Assembly (NCBI GenBank): GCA_022036555.1 | Contig: CM039130.1 | Location: 24,512,519-24,576,518, forward strand | Length of the DNA stretch: 64,000 bases | Reading direction: 5' to 3' | From: Microstegium vimineum | Taxonomy: Eukaryota; Streptophyta; Magnoliopsida; Poales; Poaceae | In this document: positions 21,481 through 34,450 of the stretch, piece by piece | Numbering within the stretch: position 1 is the first letter of the stretch | Layout of the letters: each line of letters opens with the position of its first letter | Program-made: the position numbers and the translations under genes | Notes under the pieces: generated by a model | The model's input: the letters and a program-made list of their open reading frames with translations, nothing else | Told to the model about the DNA's origin: nothing | Database searches by the model: none

Positions 21481-24447
21481 TGTCACACCCAATTTTAAGG
21501 ATAAAATTGAATATGAATAACTCATGTGTGCCCAGAGATCAATCACACACATAAGCCGATAAATCTTTAAATAGTACCATCACTGAGTGCTTATTACATA
21601 ACGAATAATATTTATTAAACATAACAGCGGAAAATAAAGATAACTCTCACGACGAAGCTCCACTTCACAGGGAACGCCGACTGGTTGACCACTAGCTTAG
21701 TACTCCTCACGGTAGTCTTCATAGCCATCTGAAGGGGTTGAGAAAGCAAGAGTGAGCACTTAAAGTACTCAGCAAGAGTAACATAGGGTTATGAAGCTCA
21801 AAGGCTGACTCTGTCTGTACTGCGGTTGCTCTTAACTTGGTCAAATTTTACCAACACTTAGCTTTAGTTATGCTTAACCCAATTAATAACCACATGATAA
21901 GATTAATAAACAACATTAATAATTAAACAACATGATCATCTACACTATGAGTTTTCCAGGCCGATCGTAATCGTGAGCACGCCTATCATGATAGATTTAC
22001 ACTCTGCAGAGGTTATACACTTTACCCACAAGCCATGTTACCCATATGCCCGGGGTAATTACTCCCATAACACTTCCAAGGTGAGTGGGCAGGGAACACT
22101 ATGAAGTCTTTCAAAAGTCTTCCCAATATGTTGCCAGACCCTACGGACCCAAGGGCAAGGGGTATGTAAAGCCCCTACTCGATGGTACCTTTCGAAGCGG
22201 TAACCACCCTAGGACATGCCCTACAACCAGCTTGGCAATGCTGCCTTTCACGAACTGCCAACATGCTAGTACGAATCTTTATACTTGACTAAAGCCAGAG
22301 CCATTATAGCACTCGTGGTTGCATTTAAGTCCCAGCTTTTGCCCTACAACGGGGTCCTATTCCATGTTGCTATAAAAGCCAGTTTTATCTCATTGTTGCA
22401 TATATCATTAGTCAAGATTCATCTCAAGATCCATTGTTGTAAAGCATAGCAAAGCTACCCATATGCATGAAACCCATGGTGACAAGGTAAAGGATAACAA
22501 AGCTATGGTATAGATCTAATAGGAATCAAATTAGACACATGCAATCATGACTAGATGAATTAGGGTGAAATAGGTAACAAGGATGACCCCATGTTAAACT
22601 TGCCTTGATCCCAAAGCTCCTAGTGATCCTGATCTGCTGCAAAGAACTCTTGCTCACCGAAGATCTCACCGGCTAAACTCGATCAACATCACCATGCAAT
22701 CATCCGAACAATCATACACGAAACAATAAAGATATGATCAGAACATTACACCAAAACAATAAAGAGGTTTTTGAAAAGGTTATAAAACAGATCTATACTT
22801 TACTACGATCACAAAGACGCGAAAATCACGCTAATCGGATCTAAAATGAATAAGTTATAGATTAAACAGGATTTTAAAAAGGGCAAGATTAAAGCATTAC
22901 CAAATTAATTTACTTTGATTTTAAAAAGTAATTAACATAGATGAAATCTATACTACTGGATAGAGCATAAAATTACGGATCTAACGCAACTTGAATGGGT
23001 CGATTTGGATTTAAAACGAAGAAAATATAAGCATTTGAATATCAGTGGCAAAACTGTAATTAGGGTTTTTCTTTTATTTTCGAATTAAATCAGAATTAAA
23101 GGAGATTACGTTTTCCCGAGGGGAAAGCGTAGAGATCAAAGGCGCTTTGGACTGCGGGTTTAGAGCTGGAAAAAGGCGGGGGCTCTTTAGCAAAGTGACC
23201 ACCCGAAGGGGTATCGGCCAATCTGGGCCGTTGGATCTGATGCCGGCGGCTCAGATTAGATCCGAGAGGAGAGAGGGAGGAGACAGGCGGCGCGGCAGCC
23301 GGAGTTGGGCGGCGCACGGCGGCGCTATGGCTGGCCGAGCCCGAAGCTCGTCGGTGTAGACCGACCGGGAGCCCTGGTGCCCCGTTTTCAAATCCGAGGG
23401 CACCGGAAGAACAAGGAGATGACGACGAACTCATCTACGCGAACTGCAGGGCTTGGAGACGACCGTGGGTGGCCGGCGACGAGAGGCAGCGGCGGCGGTG
23501 CTCTGCAAACGGCGGCGCGAGGCAAAAGCGGGCTAGGGTGCTCGGTTTCGCCCGGAATTTGGTTGGGGAGAGAGAGAGGAGGACCGCGAGCTTGTCTAGG
23601 GCACTGGCCGGGCTCGGAGAAGGACGAGGAGGGCCGACGGCGGTGAACCGCGGCGGCGGATCCCCTGCGCACGGCGACCCGACGAACCAGGGCACAAAAG
23701 CGAGGGAGAAGAGGGAGATAGTGCGTTCGGCACTTACGCGAAGGTGATGCGCGGCTCGATGGCGGGCTTACAGCGTGCAGAGGCGCGGAACGGTGGCGGA
23801 GCTCTACGGCAGCGCTGCTGCGTTTGCGAGGCGAGGCGAGGCGAGGTGCTTGCGATGGGAGAAAACGGCGCAGTGGCGGCGCTATTTAAAGGAGGCAGGG
23901 GGAGAGTCCGACGCGGAGGGGAAAGCGGACGCGGGACGAACGCGGCGCGGCGCGACGTCGCGGCAGAGTCCGATCCGGACTCGGGAGGAAGAAGAGAGGG
24001 AGGAGCTGACAGGCGGGTCCGCCCTGTCAGAGAGAGAGAGGAGGGAGGAGAGAGGCCGGCAGGCCTGCGGGCAGCTGGGCCAGGGCGATGGAGTCGGCCC
24101 AAGGGAGAAAGAAAGAAGGGGAAAGGGGGAGAGGGCCTGCTGGGCTTCTCGGGCCAGAATGAGAGAGGGAGGGTTTTTCCCTTTTTAAATTTCTTTTCAT
24201 TTTCTTTTTGCTTTTCTTTTTCCAAATTTGATTTTCTAAATTGGTTTTGAAATTCTTTTCAAGATTTTGCAAAGTCACACAGCACAAGAAAAATGCAGGG
24301 CATGCAATGCATCACACAAGTTAACCCTAACGTGAGATTAGTTTTATTTATTTAATTTAATTCTATGATCACAAAATGATTTGAAATTAAATCAAATTAA
24401 ACTCAAATTCAAACCTAATTTCTAATTTCAAATTTTAGGGTGTTACA
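21481..24447 (-). mobile_element. Long LTR, TGTAACACC family, with adjacent PBS
   Basis: On the minus strand the unit begins TGTAACACCCTAAAATTTGA and ends GGGTGTGACA, followed by the primer-binding site at 21466. Its length is 2967 bp. It has an AT-rich half and a GC-rich block (about 23100-24180) that contains overlapping chance frames on both strands. Long TGTAACACC-type LTRs with an initiator-Met site fit the Del/Tekay chromoviruses, but no gag or pol is present to confirm the clade. No matching second LTR was found to the left, so the element is truncated. Confidence 0.6.
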
Positions 24448-25059
24448 TCTCTACGGACTGGTTCTTCGCCACTCCGGCTTGGTGAACCGCCCACAACCGA
24501 TCACAAGTCGATGAAGAAGGGCTGCCGACAATCCTTCCGGCGATAACCTTCCTCCAAGCACCACCGGACCGTCTAGGTGATGTCGATCACCAAGAGTAAC
24601 AAGCCTTGATCTTCACTTGACTCAATCAAGCCTCACAACTTGAGTGGATGTACACTTGAACTCTTGAATGAAGTAGAGAAGAGAAGTTGAAGGATGGATT
24701 CACAAATCACTCTCTCTCTCTAGGGCTCTTGCTCTCTTCCCAACCTTCTCAAGCAACTCAGCAACTCAAATGAGCAAAGGCAAGGTGGGAAGGCAAGGGG
24801 TGAAGTATTTATACTCCCCCACACACTCAGCCCTCGGGCTGAGAAAACAGGCATTTTAAGTTGGCAACGGACGCTCCGTCGCTAGACGACAGATGTTCCG
24901 TCGCTAGCCCCAACGACTAGATCTTGTTCACGTCAGCAGGCGACGGACGCTCCGTCGCTTGGCGAAGGACGCTCCGTCGCTTGGCGACGGACGCTGCACG
25001 TTAGCGTCCGGCGCTAACTGGCTGCTCTCGGGTTTCTGGGAAAATATTCCCGGACGCTC
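24448..25059 (+). repeat. Left part of a TGAAAGGATC-family LTR-like repeat
   Basis: Phrases such as GCCCACAACCGATCACAAGT and TGTCGATCACCAAGAGTAAC are shared with 52245-52355 and, inverted, with 55285-55410. The left end is lost at the junction with the LTR ending at 24447. The right part continues after the solo LTR, at 29543. It ends in a region of short hairpins listed separately. Confidence 0.55.
24862..25012. repeat. Array of GCGACGGA/TCCGTCGC hairpins
   Basis: GCGACGGACGCTCCGTCGC forms 8-bp arms around a CGC loop. The array contains one exact copy (24940-24958) and close variants at 24864, 24887, 24962 and 24983, spaced irregularly over about 150 bp. More GACGG/CCGTC variants occur beyond the solo LTR around 29555-29700, showing that the array was split by that insertion. 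Confidence 0.7.
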
Positions 25060-25064
25060 GCTAG

Positions 25065-28000
25065 TGTAACAGAACCGCCCAAATTACAAAAACTTAAGTC
25101 CAAAAATCATCGTCAACGCGACAACCTTCGTCCTTAGACTTTCATAATCTCGGTAGTCCGCCGAGTGTCCCGAAAGACCTCGGTCAATTAACATCACACC
25201 CGAGAATCGCTAGATTAAGTAAATACAAATCACTAAGCTCAGAGTTTGCAGCGGAATAAAATTACATTTCAGTTCACAAATAAATGATACAAGTCTGAGT
25301 TCAAAAACCTTTTAGTAAAAGAACATAGCTTTGAAATGGTTGTAATAATATAAGTCGAAATACATTTGCTAGTTTTATTGTCATCCTCCAACAACAGCAT
25401 AGAGAGAAGAGAGAATATAGAATCACCATGCCCACCGGTGGTTAGCCACACCTTCAACAGCATGATACCTTCACCTGCAACAAGGTGGGATAAACCCTGA
25501 GTACTCGAATGTACTCAGCTAGACTTACCCGTCATAAACCAAAAATAAATGACACCAAGGATTATGCAAGGCTTTATAGTGGACTAGCTTGGACTCTCTT
25601 TTGCATAAAAGTGTTAAGATAACTAGTAAGTACTTCATTTGAGTTCTGCCTTGTTTTAGTAATCATTACCTGATAACTAGATCCGCACCTGTACTAAGCA
25701 ATACACTTGATTAACAAGCAAGGATAACCAGTGCACCCTTCTAGTCCATCATATCATTTTCATCGTAACCATTCAAGTAGATTATTTGTTCCCACGCCAG
25801 TGTAGCAATTGTCAAGTTCTCACTAACGGGAGAGACCGCGATTCGAATCGAATTCCTATCCAGCTAGATGGTTTATTCCTCACCCAAACCTCGCAGTCCC
25901 TGGACCAAGGGACGCGGCAGTCGCCTAGTTCGACCTTTCAAACCAAGATCGATTCAGAATCATACGCAACAAGCCCGAGGACTACCCGGCACCCCGTACA
26001 TCCAGCCTAGGGATCAGCTAGCTGGCCTCGGCCTTACACTCCGCGTCCTCGCCAACCCGCACCGTCTTGCGATTTGCTTCATTCTTGGTTCGGCCAGTAG
26101 GTAGGTTTCGCGGCTCGAACGAGTTATATTGCCAGCTAAGGGTTGAGGCATGCGTTCAACATGACAAGAGGGACACCACCCGATCGGCCCGCCAAAAAGG
26201 CAGACACATACGCAAGTACCGACCTAGGGCTCGCAGCTCAGCTAGATGTTGCCGGTATCAGACGCACGGACAGTTTACCAACCTTCCCGGTTGCCTTTCC
26301 ATTTCATGATATCATTCAACCCATCGGTGTGCCACGTAGGGCATTACGTAACATTAGGTCACCGATGTTCCATATTAACATATTAATTTAGCAGTGCTAA
26401 GCATCTATCTTTTACTACACTATCAGGTTAACAAGGATATAGGGATACCAATAACAAGGAGGGTGATATGCATCAAATAGGTTCACACAACTCCTATACT
26501 TAATGCAACAACATAGTATAACATAGTAAATTGATATCATAAAGTAGAGAGTTAGAATGCTCCGGGGCTTGCCTGGGACCAACGCTAGGTTAGTGTTCGT
26601 TAGAGGTCACTCGCTGGTGAGCACCTTCGAAGATCCTTCCATCTTCGGACTTCGTCCATCAACACCACCTTCGGGTTAGCTCCAAGCGTCACGTCCTTCA
26701 CGGATGTACTTATCGTACCTAACTGAAATGTCGATGCATGTGCATGAATGCGGGGAAATGGTAACACAAACTACATATACCACCATTTAACCCAAGCACA
26801 GACCATACAAGACATACATACACACTTAAACTACATATACCACCATTTAACCCAAGCACAGACCATACAAGACATACATACACACTTAAGGTTATTCAAC
26901 TAGTTATCACTCGAGCATAGCACAGGAGATAGAAGCACACTAACATCACATACCTAGTCACTTATAACTAGTTAGCTAAATAACACTCAACTCAACATAG
27001 AAGATAAAAAGCACATAGAGAATGGTATACTATTCAATTCATGTCAAACCACAACCAATATTCATCCAACAAGTATACTTAATATATTAAACTAGCAAGA
27101 ACAAGTTAAAGTATTTAACTTATACATGCAAGTTCGGGACAGCAACATGCACTCACGGTTTTAATCATAACGGGAGTTAGACAACTCCGATAAACATGAT
27201 TCTTACATATTTGGAAAGCTAATTAAGTTATATACAGCTTCCTTTTAACCATGCAAGGATGATTTAATAGTTTAATCAACTCGAATTAAATGAAGAAGAC
27301 ATCTCTGTCCGAAAGGTGGACAGATTTGACACCCCTTCTTAAAACTGCTATAACTCAAGCTTTACAACTCCTAAAAATATGAATCAAAACAATCTGGAAA
27401 TATTATGAAAAGTTCTACAATTAATTCAACATTAGCAATTCATGATTCACATTTTAACTTAGTCAAAAAGCACTTATAACCAGATCTGTCTAGAAACTTG
27501 GGCAGATTGCAATATTAACTTAGAAAATGCATATCTCCCAAACTACTGGGGATATGGCCACCAAAATTTAACACAATCTAGATAATAATATTATCTACAA
27601 CTTTTTTATTCACCATACCAAGATAAAACATAATTTAGTACATGATAAAATTAATTTCCTAAATACTATGCATGCAGCCAAAATAGGTGAATATGACATT
27701 TGTTATTTTTATAACTCACAAACCACTTAACGAACAACCATGAGATTTTAACCCAACATCATTCATCATATAAGGAACACGCCATAATTATTTCATAATT
27801 TTTGGAGTGCTTCTTAACAGCAACAATTATTTAATTTATATAATTATGCTCCTAAAACAGGCAGCACAAAATCATTTTTCCAGCAATCAATCTAAACTGA
27901 AACATAACATGCAACGGATCTAGTGAGTAGAGAATTTATCAAGGATTCCAAAAAGTTCTAAATCGCATCCATGCGATTTTCCTATGATTTTATATGATTT

Positions 28001-29537
28001 TTCAAAGATCGCTGCACATAAAATAAACTAATTTCGGGAATTTACTTTGGCATTCAGACCCCTGCAATTTGTTAGCAATTAAATAAACCCATAATCATAA
28101 ATCACTGAGTCACAGAAACTTTTGCAATAAAACCCAATGAAGAGCTTCTGTTCACGAATCGGCCCTTCTTCCTCCTCTGGACATAGAACAACAGCGACGA
28201 CGGCGGAACCGAGGGACGACGGCGGGGGATCGGCGGAATCGGCGGATGGGGTCGGAGCTGTGGCTCCCGGACTGGAGCAGCGCAGGGGCTTCGGCCCTCT
28301 CCTGCTAGGTAGGGCAGTGCCGCCACTGCAGCAGCACAGCAGCAGGCATGCAGGGCGAGCGTGCGCTCGGCGCGGCTCGGCCCGGGACGCGCGGCCTTGG
28401 CGACTTCGCGCGAAGCAGCGTGGGGCGGCTCGGATCGCGACCGTGAGGCAGGGCGGGGCGCAGCAGGAGGCGCTGGCCCTTCCTGGCCAGCTGCAGCACC
28501 GGCCTACAGCAGGGAAGGCATGGGGCAGGGCCGGCCAGGGCAGCGACGAGTGTTGGGGGCGAGCAGGGCCGCCGGCCTGCTCGGCCCTGGGAGAGTGAGC
28601 AGCGAGGGAGGGGAGCCGCCATGGGAGGAGAGGGAAGGAGGAGGGAGTTCCCAGAAGGGAGAGAGAGCCGAGCGGCGACAGGAGGAAGAGTGGAGCGCTC
28701 GGGAAAAAGTGCGAGTGAGAGAGAGAGCCGGCTGATTTATTCCCCTCCTCTCCTTCCCTATCAATTCCATTAATTGACACTGCCCAACTGGAAGTATTTA
28801 TAAAACTGTCACTGACGTCGCGATTTCTCACTTTTTAAACCGTCTACCCGGTCACGAATCCGAATGTACCGTTGCGAAGTTCTCAACAAGTAGAGCAACT
28901 TTGCTTTTACCAGCTTTGTCATATTCGGATTACTTTTTGCAATATTAATTCCGAAAGAAAACCTCGCGGAAACCGGGAACCGAATTTCCGAATTCCGACT
29001 GATCTTCGGACCTTGTTTTCTCTATTTTTGGAGCTGATTCGGGTCTTAATTTTTGAACGAAGTTTGTTCGTCTCGACCCGATCTACAACTTTCGTTGAAG
29101 GTGCGTCAACATGCGGGATCTCTAAATTGTCGGTCAACGCCGGTCAAAAACGTCGTCGGTTGCGCTCGGATCAGAGTTCGAAATATTTTTCCGGGCACTT
29201 TCTCTATTTCCGGGCAATACGAATCTTTCACGACTTTGGTTGTAGAGTTCAACTAGAGTATTTAGGTCGTGCAACTCGGTTGAGCTCATATAATTATATC
29301 CGTTTTATAAAGTAAACCGGGTAATTATAAAAGTCGTCATTCCATGTGACGTTTTAATTACAAAGCTTACGAAACTTTTCCAATGGTTCATATATATGGA
29401 AATAGATATAAGGCACGTAGAATAAATACCTTATCATAATTTTCCCATGTATGAACTCTAGTCTCTGATTATCGGTTCATCCGATATAGTTTGACTTAAT
29501 CACTTTTTAGCCCGTGATCAACACCGGGGGTGTTACA
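25065..29537 (-). mobile_element. 4.47-kb solo LTR with GCTAG target duplication
   Basis: The unit starts TGTAACAGAACCGCCC and ends GGGGGTGTTACA, so its termini are inverted (TGTAACA/TGTTACA). The 5-bp sequence GCTAG flanks both sides (25060-25064 and 29538-29542) without mismatch. Shared phrases with the other two long LTRs include the CTGAGTACT region near 25500. On the minus strand it begins TGTAACACCCCCGGTG. A GC-rich block spans about 28140-28740. It has no primer-binding site, gag or pol, so it is a solo LTR left by recombination. Frames inside it are not genes. Confidence 0.8.
26769..26888. repeat. 60-bp perfect tandem duplication in the solo LTR
   Basis: The 60-bp unit beginning AACTACATATACCACCATTT occurs twice consecutively (26769-26828 and 26829-26888) with no difference. 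It is either a very recent duplication or an assembly artefact. Confidence 0.9.
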
Positions 29538-29542
29538 GCTAG

Positions 29543-30576
29543 CGTCCCACGCCCATGCGACAGACGCGTCCGTCGCGATTCTGTCCTCTCTAGAACTCTC
29601 TGCTAGCCCGACGAACGCTACTAGGGATTCACCCCAGTGTTCGTCGCCAGCGTCTGGCGTGCCAGACAGCGTCCGACGCCTCTGGCCTTAGCGTCCGACG
29701 CCCAGAACAGGGCTCTTTCAACTTCAGTTTTCGTCGCGATGAATATGAAAGTTGTTCTAGGCTATCTTACAGTCACCATAGGCTTGCTTAGAGCTAAGGA
29801 TGTCAAGTGTGCACCATACCTAAGTCATGAAGCTCTCCTAAGTCAAGCTACTAGTCTCAACCCCTCTTGATAGTACGGTCAAAGATCAAATAAAGCTCTA
29901 TCTAAATACTAAGTGTCATTCATCACCTTATGGCACTTAGACCTATCACTCTAGGGTTATCATCATGTCTCTTTGAAATCCGAAATAATATCCATCTTGG
30001 GGGCTAAGTGATAACCATTGATGCCCATTCTCTTTGATCACTATGGCTAAGCTACGCATAACCTCTGCAAAACACACATTAGTCATAATAATCTCTTACT
30101 TGTCGTTAATCACCGAAACCAATAAGGTCATGAATCTTCAGGCACCACCTCATTTCTGCTCGCCAAGCTGCCTAGCTACAATCCTGAACTGGAGATTGGG
30201 ATCAACGAACATGCTTTGATCATCAGACAACCATTGGATTAATATCACAGTTCACTCAAACCTGATAAATTTTGGTATAAGTAAGGTGAGCTGACCATCT
30301 CATCTATTCATTTACAGAGACAGGATTATTGTCTGAAAACCATCATAGGTCAAGCATCCTATAATAATATTTAAGTTCAGTACGCCATATTTGTACAAGG
30401 AACCTTGAAATATTTTCATTTGTAAAATTCAAGATTGAACTCTACAGCTAGCATGAATTAAAAAAAATATAAATTTAGCATTTTTATCCAACTATCTATA
30501 GTTCAGAACATTACTCTAATTGCATTTCAAATGCTCCATAATTCAGGAAATGTTAGCTTGAGCTAGAAACCTGATC
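29543..30576. repeat. Right part of the repeat interrupted by the solo LTR
   Basis: This continues the CGTCCGACGC-rich sequence seen before 25060, followed by AT-rich DNA without recognised coding sequence. Repeat identity is supported up to about 29870. From there to 30576 I see nothing specific. Confidence 0.4.
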
Positions 30577-30743
30577 TCGTTGGATGTGTCGAATATGTGT
30601 ATAATTTTGATTACGTTGGACTTGAGTTGTATTAGAGACTAGGATAGAGTTGAAGTCGAACTATGTGTCTTAGAAAGCCATAAATACGAGACAAGCCCTA
30701 TTGTAACCATGAGACAACTTGACAATTAGTTTGTGTGGCGACG
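30577..30743 (+). mobile_element. First part of a Copia LTR split by later insertions
   Basis: The sequence from about 30577 (GTTGGATGTGTCGAATATG) to 30743 has the look of a Copia LTR promoter, with CCATAAATACGAGAC. It would continue smoothly at 46986 across the inserted LTR, with a near-identical pentamer at the junction (CGACG left, CGGCG right). The left boundary is approximate. Confidence 0.45.
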
Positions 30744-33700
30744 TGTGACGGAATCTCCTAAGAACAGGCCCACTTGTCAGGATTATCGCACATCCAACTT
30801 TAATCCCAACAAATGATCCAAGTTTTAAAAGATTCGTCAGGTGTCGTCGTCCTAAACCGAGTCATCCACCTCTTTCCGAGCAGGATCCACATTAAAAGAT
30901 ATTGCAGAAGTGAATTTGTAATAACTTACATTTCGGAGATTTACATAGATAGTGGAAGTCTTACAAAGTTATATTACAAACCATAGTTTTGAAATATAAC
31001 TTAAATGTCATTTCTACATCAAGCCAAGTGGTAAAGACTATAAGGTAATCAAACCAGGTGCTCTGCCCATGAGTCACAAGGACTGATCTTCATCGACAAC
31101 CACGGTCATACAGCACGAAACTGTAACCACCGCACTAGGAACTTCATCTGCAACAAGGGTTAACAAACCCTGAGTACGGGAGTACTCAATAAGTCTTACC
31201 CGACAAATAAAATATTTGGTGGACAAAAGATATGCAAGTCATGGGATTCAAGGTGGGGTTTTACAAGAATCAAGTATTTTGCATAAATGAGCATTTTGTA
31301 AAACAATTGAAATTCATTTATTTCGTTTATATGATTACTCAAGTACCGATCTAGAGTTATGATTGATAACGAGGTAATAAACCATCTATGAAAGGAACCA
31401 TCAAGTATCCAATTTAAGTTTCATTAACTACGATGTAAAAGCCAGGGTCATGTTTCTATATCCGAGAAACACGATGATTCGAACCGGTTAAACCCAGCTG
31501 GAGCTTCTCTGTCATACGACATATACAACACTAAAGCACGCATATGACTACCTTTCCCTAGATCCTCCAGCCAAGACCGGGGTTCCGCCACCCGAGAGCA
31601 CAGTACGCCTCCATCCAGTTCCTCGAACTTGGAGGGTACACACTACTCTCACCATCTCTCCACTCCCAGTGCGGATTAACTGTTCTTCAGACTGGAATAG
31701 CCAAAGTCTAGCTTCCCGAACTATGTGATAAGTACTCCAAAGTCACAACCCTCCAGCGTTTTACAATGGCAAGGCCCTAATGACACAGGCGGAAAGAACC
31801 CGCTCACCAGATATCCACATCTGGTGGCTCCCAAACATCGTGTCCGCCTGGTCCCGATTATTACTTCCAACATCTATCATTTCCTTTTTAAGACATAGCC
31901 ATTTGCCGCAACAATCCGCTATTCTTCTCAAAACCATAAGCATTACCGAAGCAATCATGTTACCACCTATTCTCGCAGATGATAGGAAATCATCTGACTC
32001 TATCGGTCTAAGCATTGCTAAGCAGTATAAAGTAACATTCGTATTTTAAAACGGTATCAAGGTATAGGAATAAATATTCAAGGATAAGGTTGTGCATCAA
32101 GTAGGAATTTATTTGAATAGTAACCATGCAATAATTAACCATAAGTGTATTTAAAGAAAACTTTTAAATACAAGGTAGGGTTTGAATGCACCGGGGCTTG
32201 CCTGGGTAACAACACTCGTCAGTGTTTTGTTAGACGACACTCGCTTGACAAGTATCATAGACTGATATAAGAATTCTAAGATTATCCATCTTCTGGATTC
32301 ATTCACCAATGCAACACCGATAAGATCCACCAATCACCGTCTTCTGGTTCGATACTATCCATCACGTATGAATCTATCGTACCTTAATGAGATGCAAAGA
32401 TGCAAATGTATAAATGCAAGGAATTGATAACACAAAGTTGCATCACAAGAAGCATTCAAGTGAACAAGAGGTTATACAAGATATTGGCATTTTTATTTAA
32501 TTAAGTAACATCATTTAAGCATAAAGGATGTACATGCTAAACACTTCAAACATGACACATAAGAAGACTTAAGTCAAGCAAAGACATACTAAGGCATTCA
32601 AGGTATCACAAGATTAGACAATGCATAGACATCCAAGGTTAATTAACTAACCTTACCAAACATAATATTTGGATATAAAAAGAATCTAAAGAATAACACA
32701 CAATTTGAACTTAGCTTAAGACTTAGCAAGCATTCATTAACCAAGAGTTAATCATTAGATTAAACAACCAAGATAGAATAGAACAATTAATCTTATGCAT
32801 ACAGTTTTTGGACAGCAAGACAACAGTCACCATTTTAATCATATCTAGAGTTTTACAAATCCAAATCACTTGTCAGAAGACATTCTGGAAAGCTTATGAA
32901 ATTATCTATATTTCATCTAATACCATCACAGTATGATTCACAAGTTAACTAAGTCGAAATTGCAAAGTTACAAAACCTGTTCCTGAAAAACAGAGAGTAG
33001 CCATTTCTGATCACCAACTTGCAACATGCATAAAACATAATCTACTTGGCCAAATGCCACCAAATTTTAACAGAAGCTAGATACATGAGTTATCTAAAAC
33101 TTTGGTATACACAAGATTCTCAGAAAACATCATTAACATGGGGCAATTTGCATTGCCCATAAAGCTGTCCAGAAACTAACAAATGCAATAAATAAAATTA
33201 ACTTATGGTGCAAACACATAATTGGATAAGATCAACTTTACAAACATGTCAAACATGACTAAAGAACACTAGAAAACATAATATCCATTGCTAAATAAAT
33301 TCTTTGCATACACTTTCTTAATTTATTTAGATAATTAGGTGTAAATATGAACACATATCAAACATGCATAATAAATTCTACCAAAATTACAGAGGCATAC
33401 ATATGCTTTGATTAGTCTAATGTATAAATTTCATGCCATTTAAGCAAGTATAGAAACATTGATAAAAAAGAAAAAGTTCTATTGCAATCAACTTAAACAA
33501 CAAGGTAGATTCTGCACTCAACTTTAAACAGCTATAATCTGAGATATAGACCACATAAAAGTATGAATCTTAACATTTTGGAAAGTTTATGGAATGTACT
33601 TCAATTGTTTCCACAGGGCCAAAGCATGAATCTAAATGTAACTTGATCAACCAACTCAATCTTTAAGCTCTGTCCAGAAAGTTTAACAGATTATAACACA

Positions 33701-34450
33701 ACTTATAAAATTGATAACTCCTAAACTATCATATGTTAAGTCATGAACTTTTAACACAAGATAGATCATAAAATTATCTATCACTTTGGTATTCAACTCA
33801 TCCACAGAAAATATCATCTTAACCACGAAATAAAATGCTCAAACAAATTTACAGTAGCAGCCTCAACAGTCAAACAATCATTTTGTTATTTTTATAACTC
33901 TAAAACCATCAAACCTAAAATCATGAAATAAAGACTAGACATAAAGAATAAACTTGTAAACATCCTATAAAGTTTTTAGATTTATTTGATAAGTATAACA
34001 GTGGCTACGAAAATAACAAATACATATTAACAGAATTGACATACTTGCACAAAATGATTTTTACAGCCAAATTAATGAACTAAAGCATGACATATGATAG
34101 ATCTACTACATATAGCACTTTATTACTATTCCAAAAGTCCAAAAACACATTGATACAATTTTTCTATGATTTTACATGAATTTTCCAAGATTAGCAAAAT
34201 CATAAGAAAATAATTACGGAATTTTTTGTTTTGCAACAGAAATTCTAACTTTTCAAGAAATCAACCAAGCCTCTATTTGCAAATCTATGAGTCATGAAAT
34301 ATATGCATAAAAATCCAACAAAAAGCTTCCCTTACAAAACCATACCCTTGTTCTTGATTTTGCCGGGGATTCTCCATGGGAACAAAGGATTGGAGGTTCG
34401 ATTCATGGCCGAGTTAGTTTAAGGTACAAGGGAAACCTAGGGAGGGTACT
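30744..34450 (-). mobile_element. Long TGTAACACC-family LTR, left segment
   Basis: This begins TGTGACGGAATCTCC on the plus strand and runs into the Tat element at 34451. It continues at 45673 and ends GGGGTGTTACA at 46985, giving about 5 kb without the insertion. The AGATGATAGGAAATCATCTG region near 31977 matches, in inverse, the LTR at 52883-55243. The CTGAGTACGGGAGTACTCA region near 31170 matches the solo LTR near 25500. The interior is strongly AT-rich with no coding sequence. Confidence 0.6.

Noticed and set aside
23096..24250. Several overlapping frames of 90-168 codons on both strands
   Set aside because: They lie in the GC-rich block of a long LTR, overlap in most frames, and are Arg/Gly/Pro-rich as expected from base composition.
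28079..28831. 250-codon minus-strand frame
   Set aside because: It is within the GC-rich block of the solo LTR with perfect target duplication. No domain, low-complexity Ala/Pro/Ser composition.
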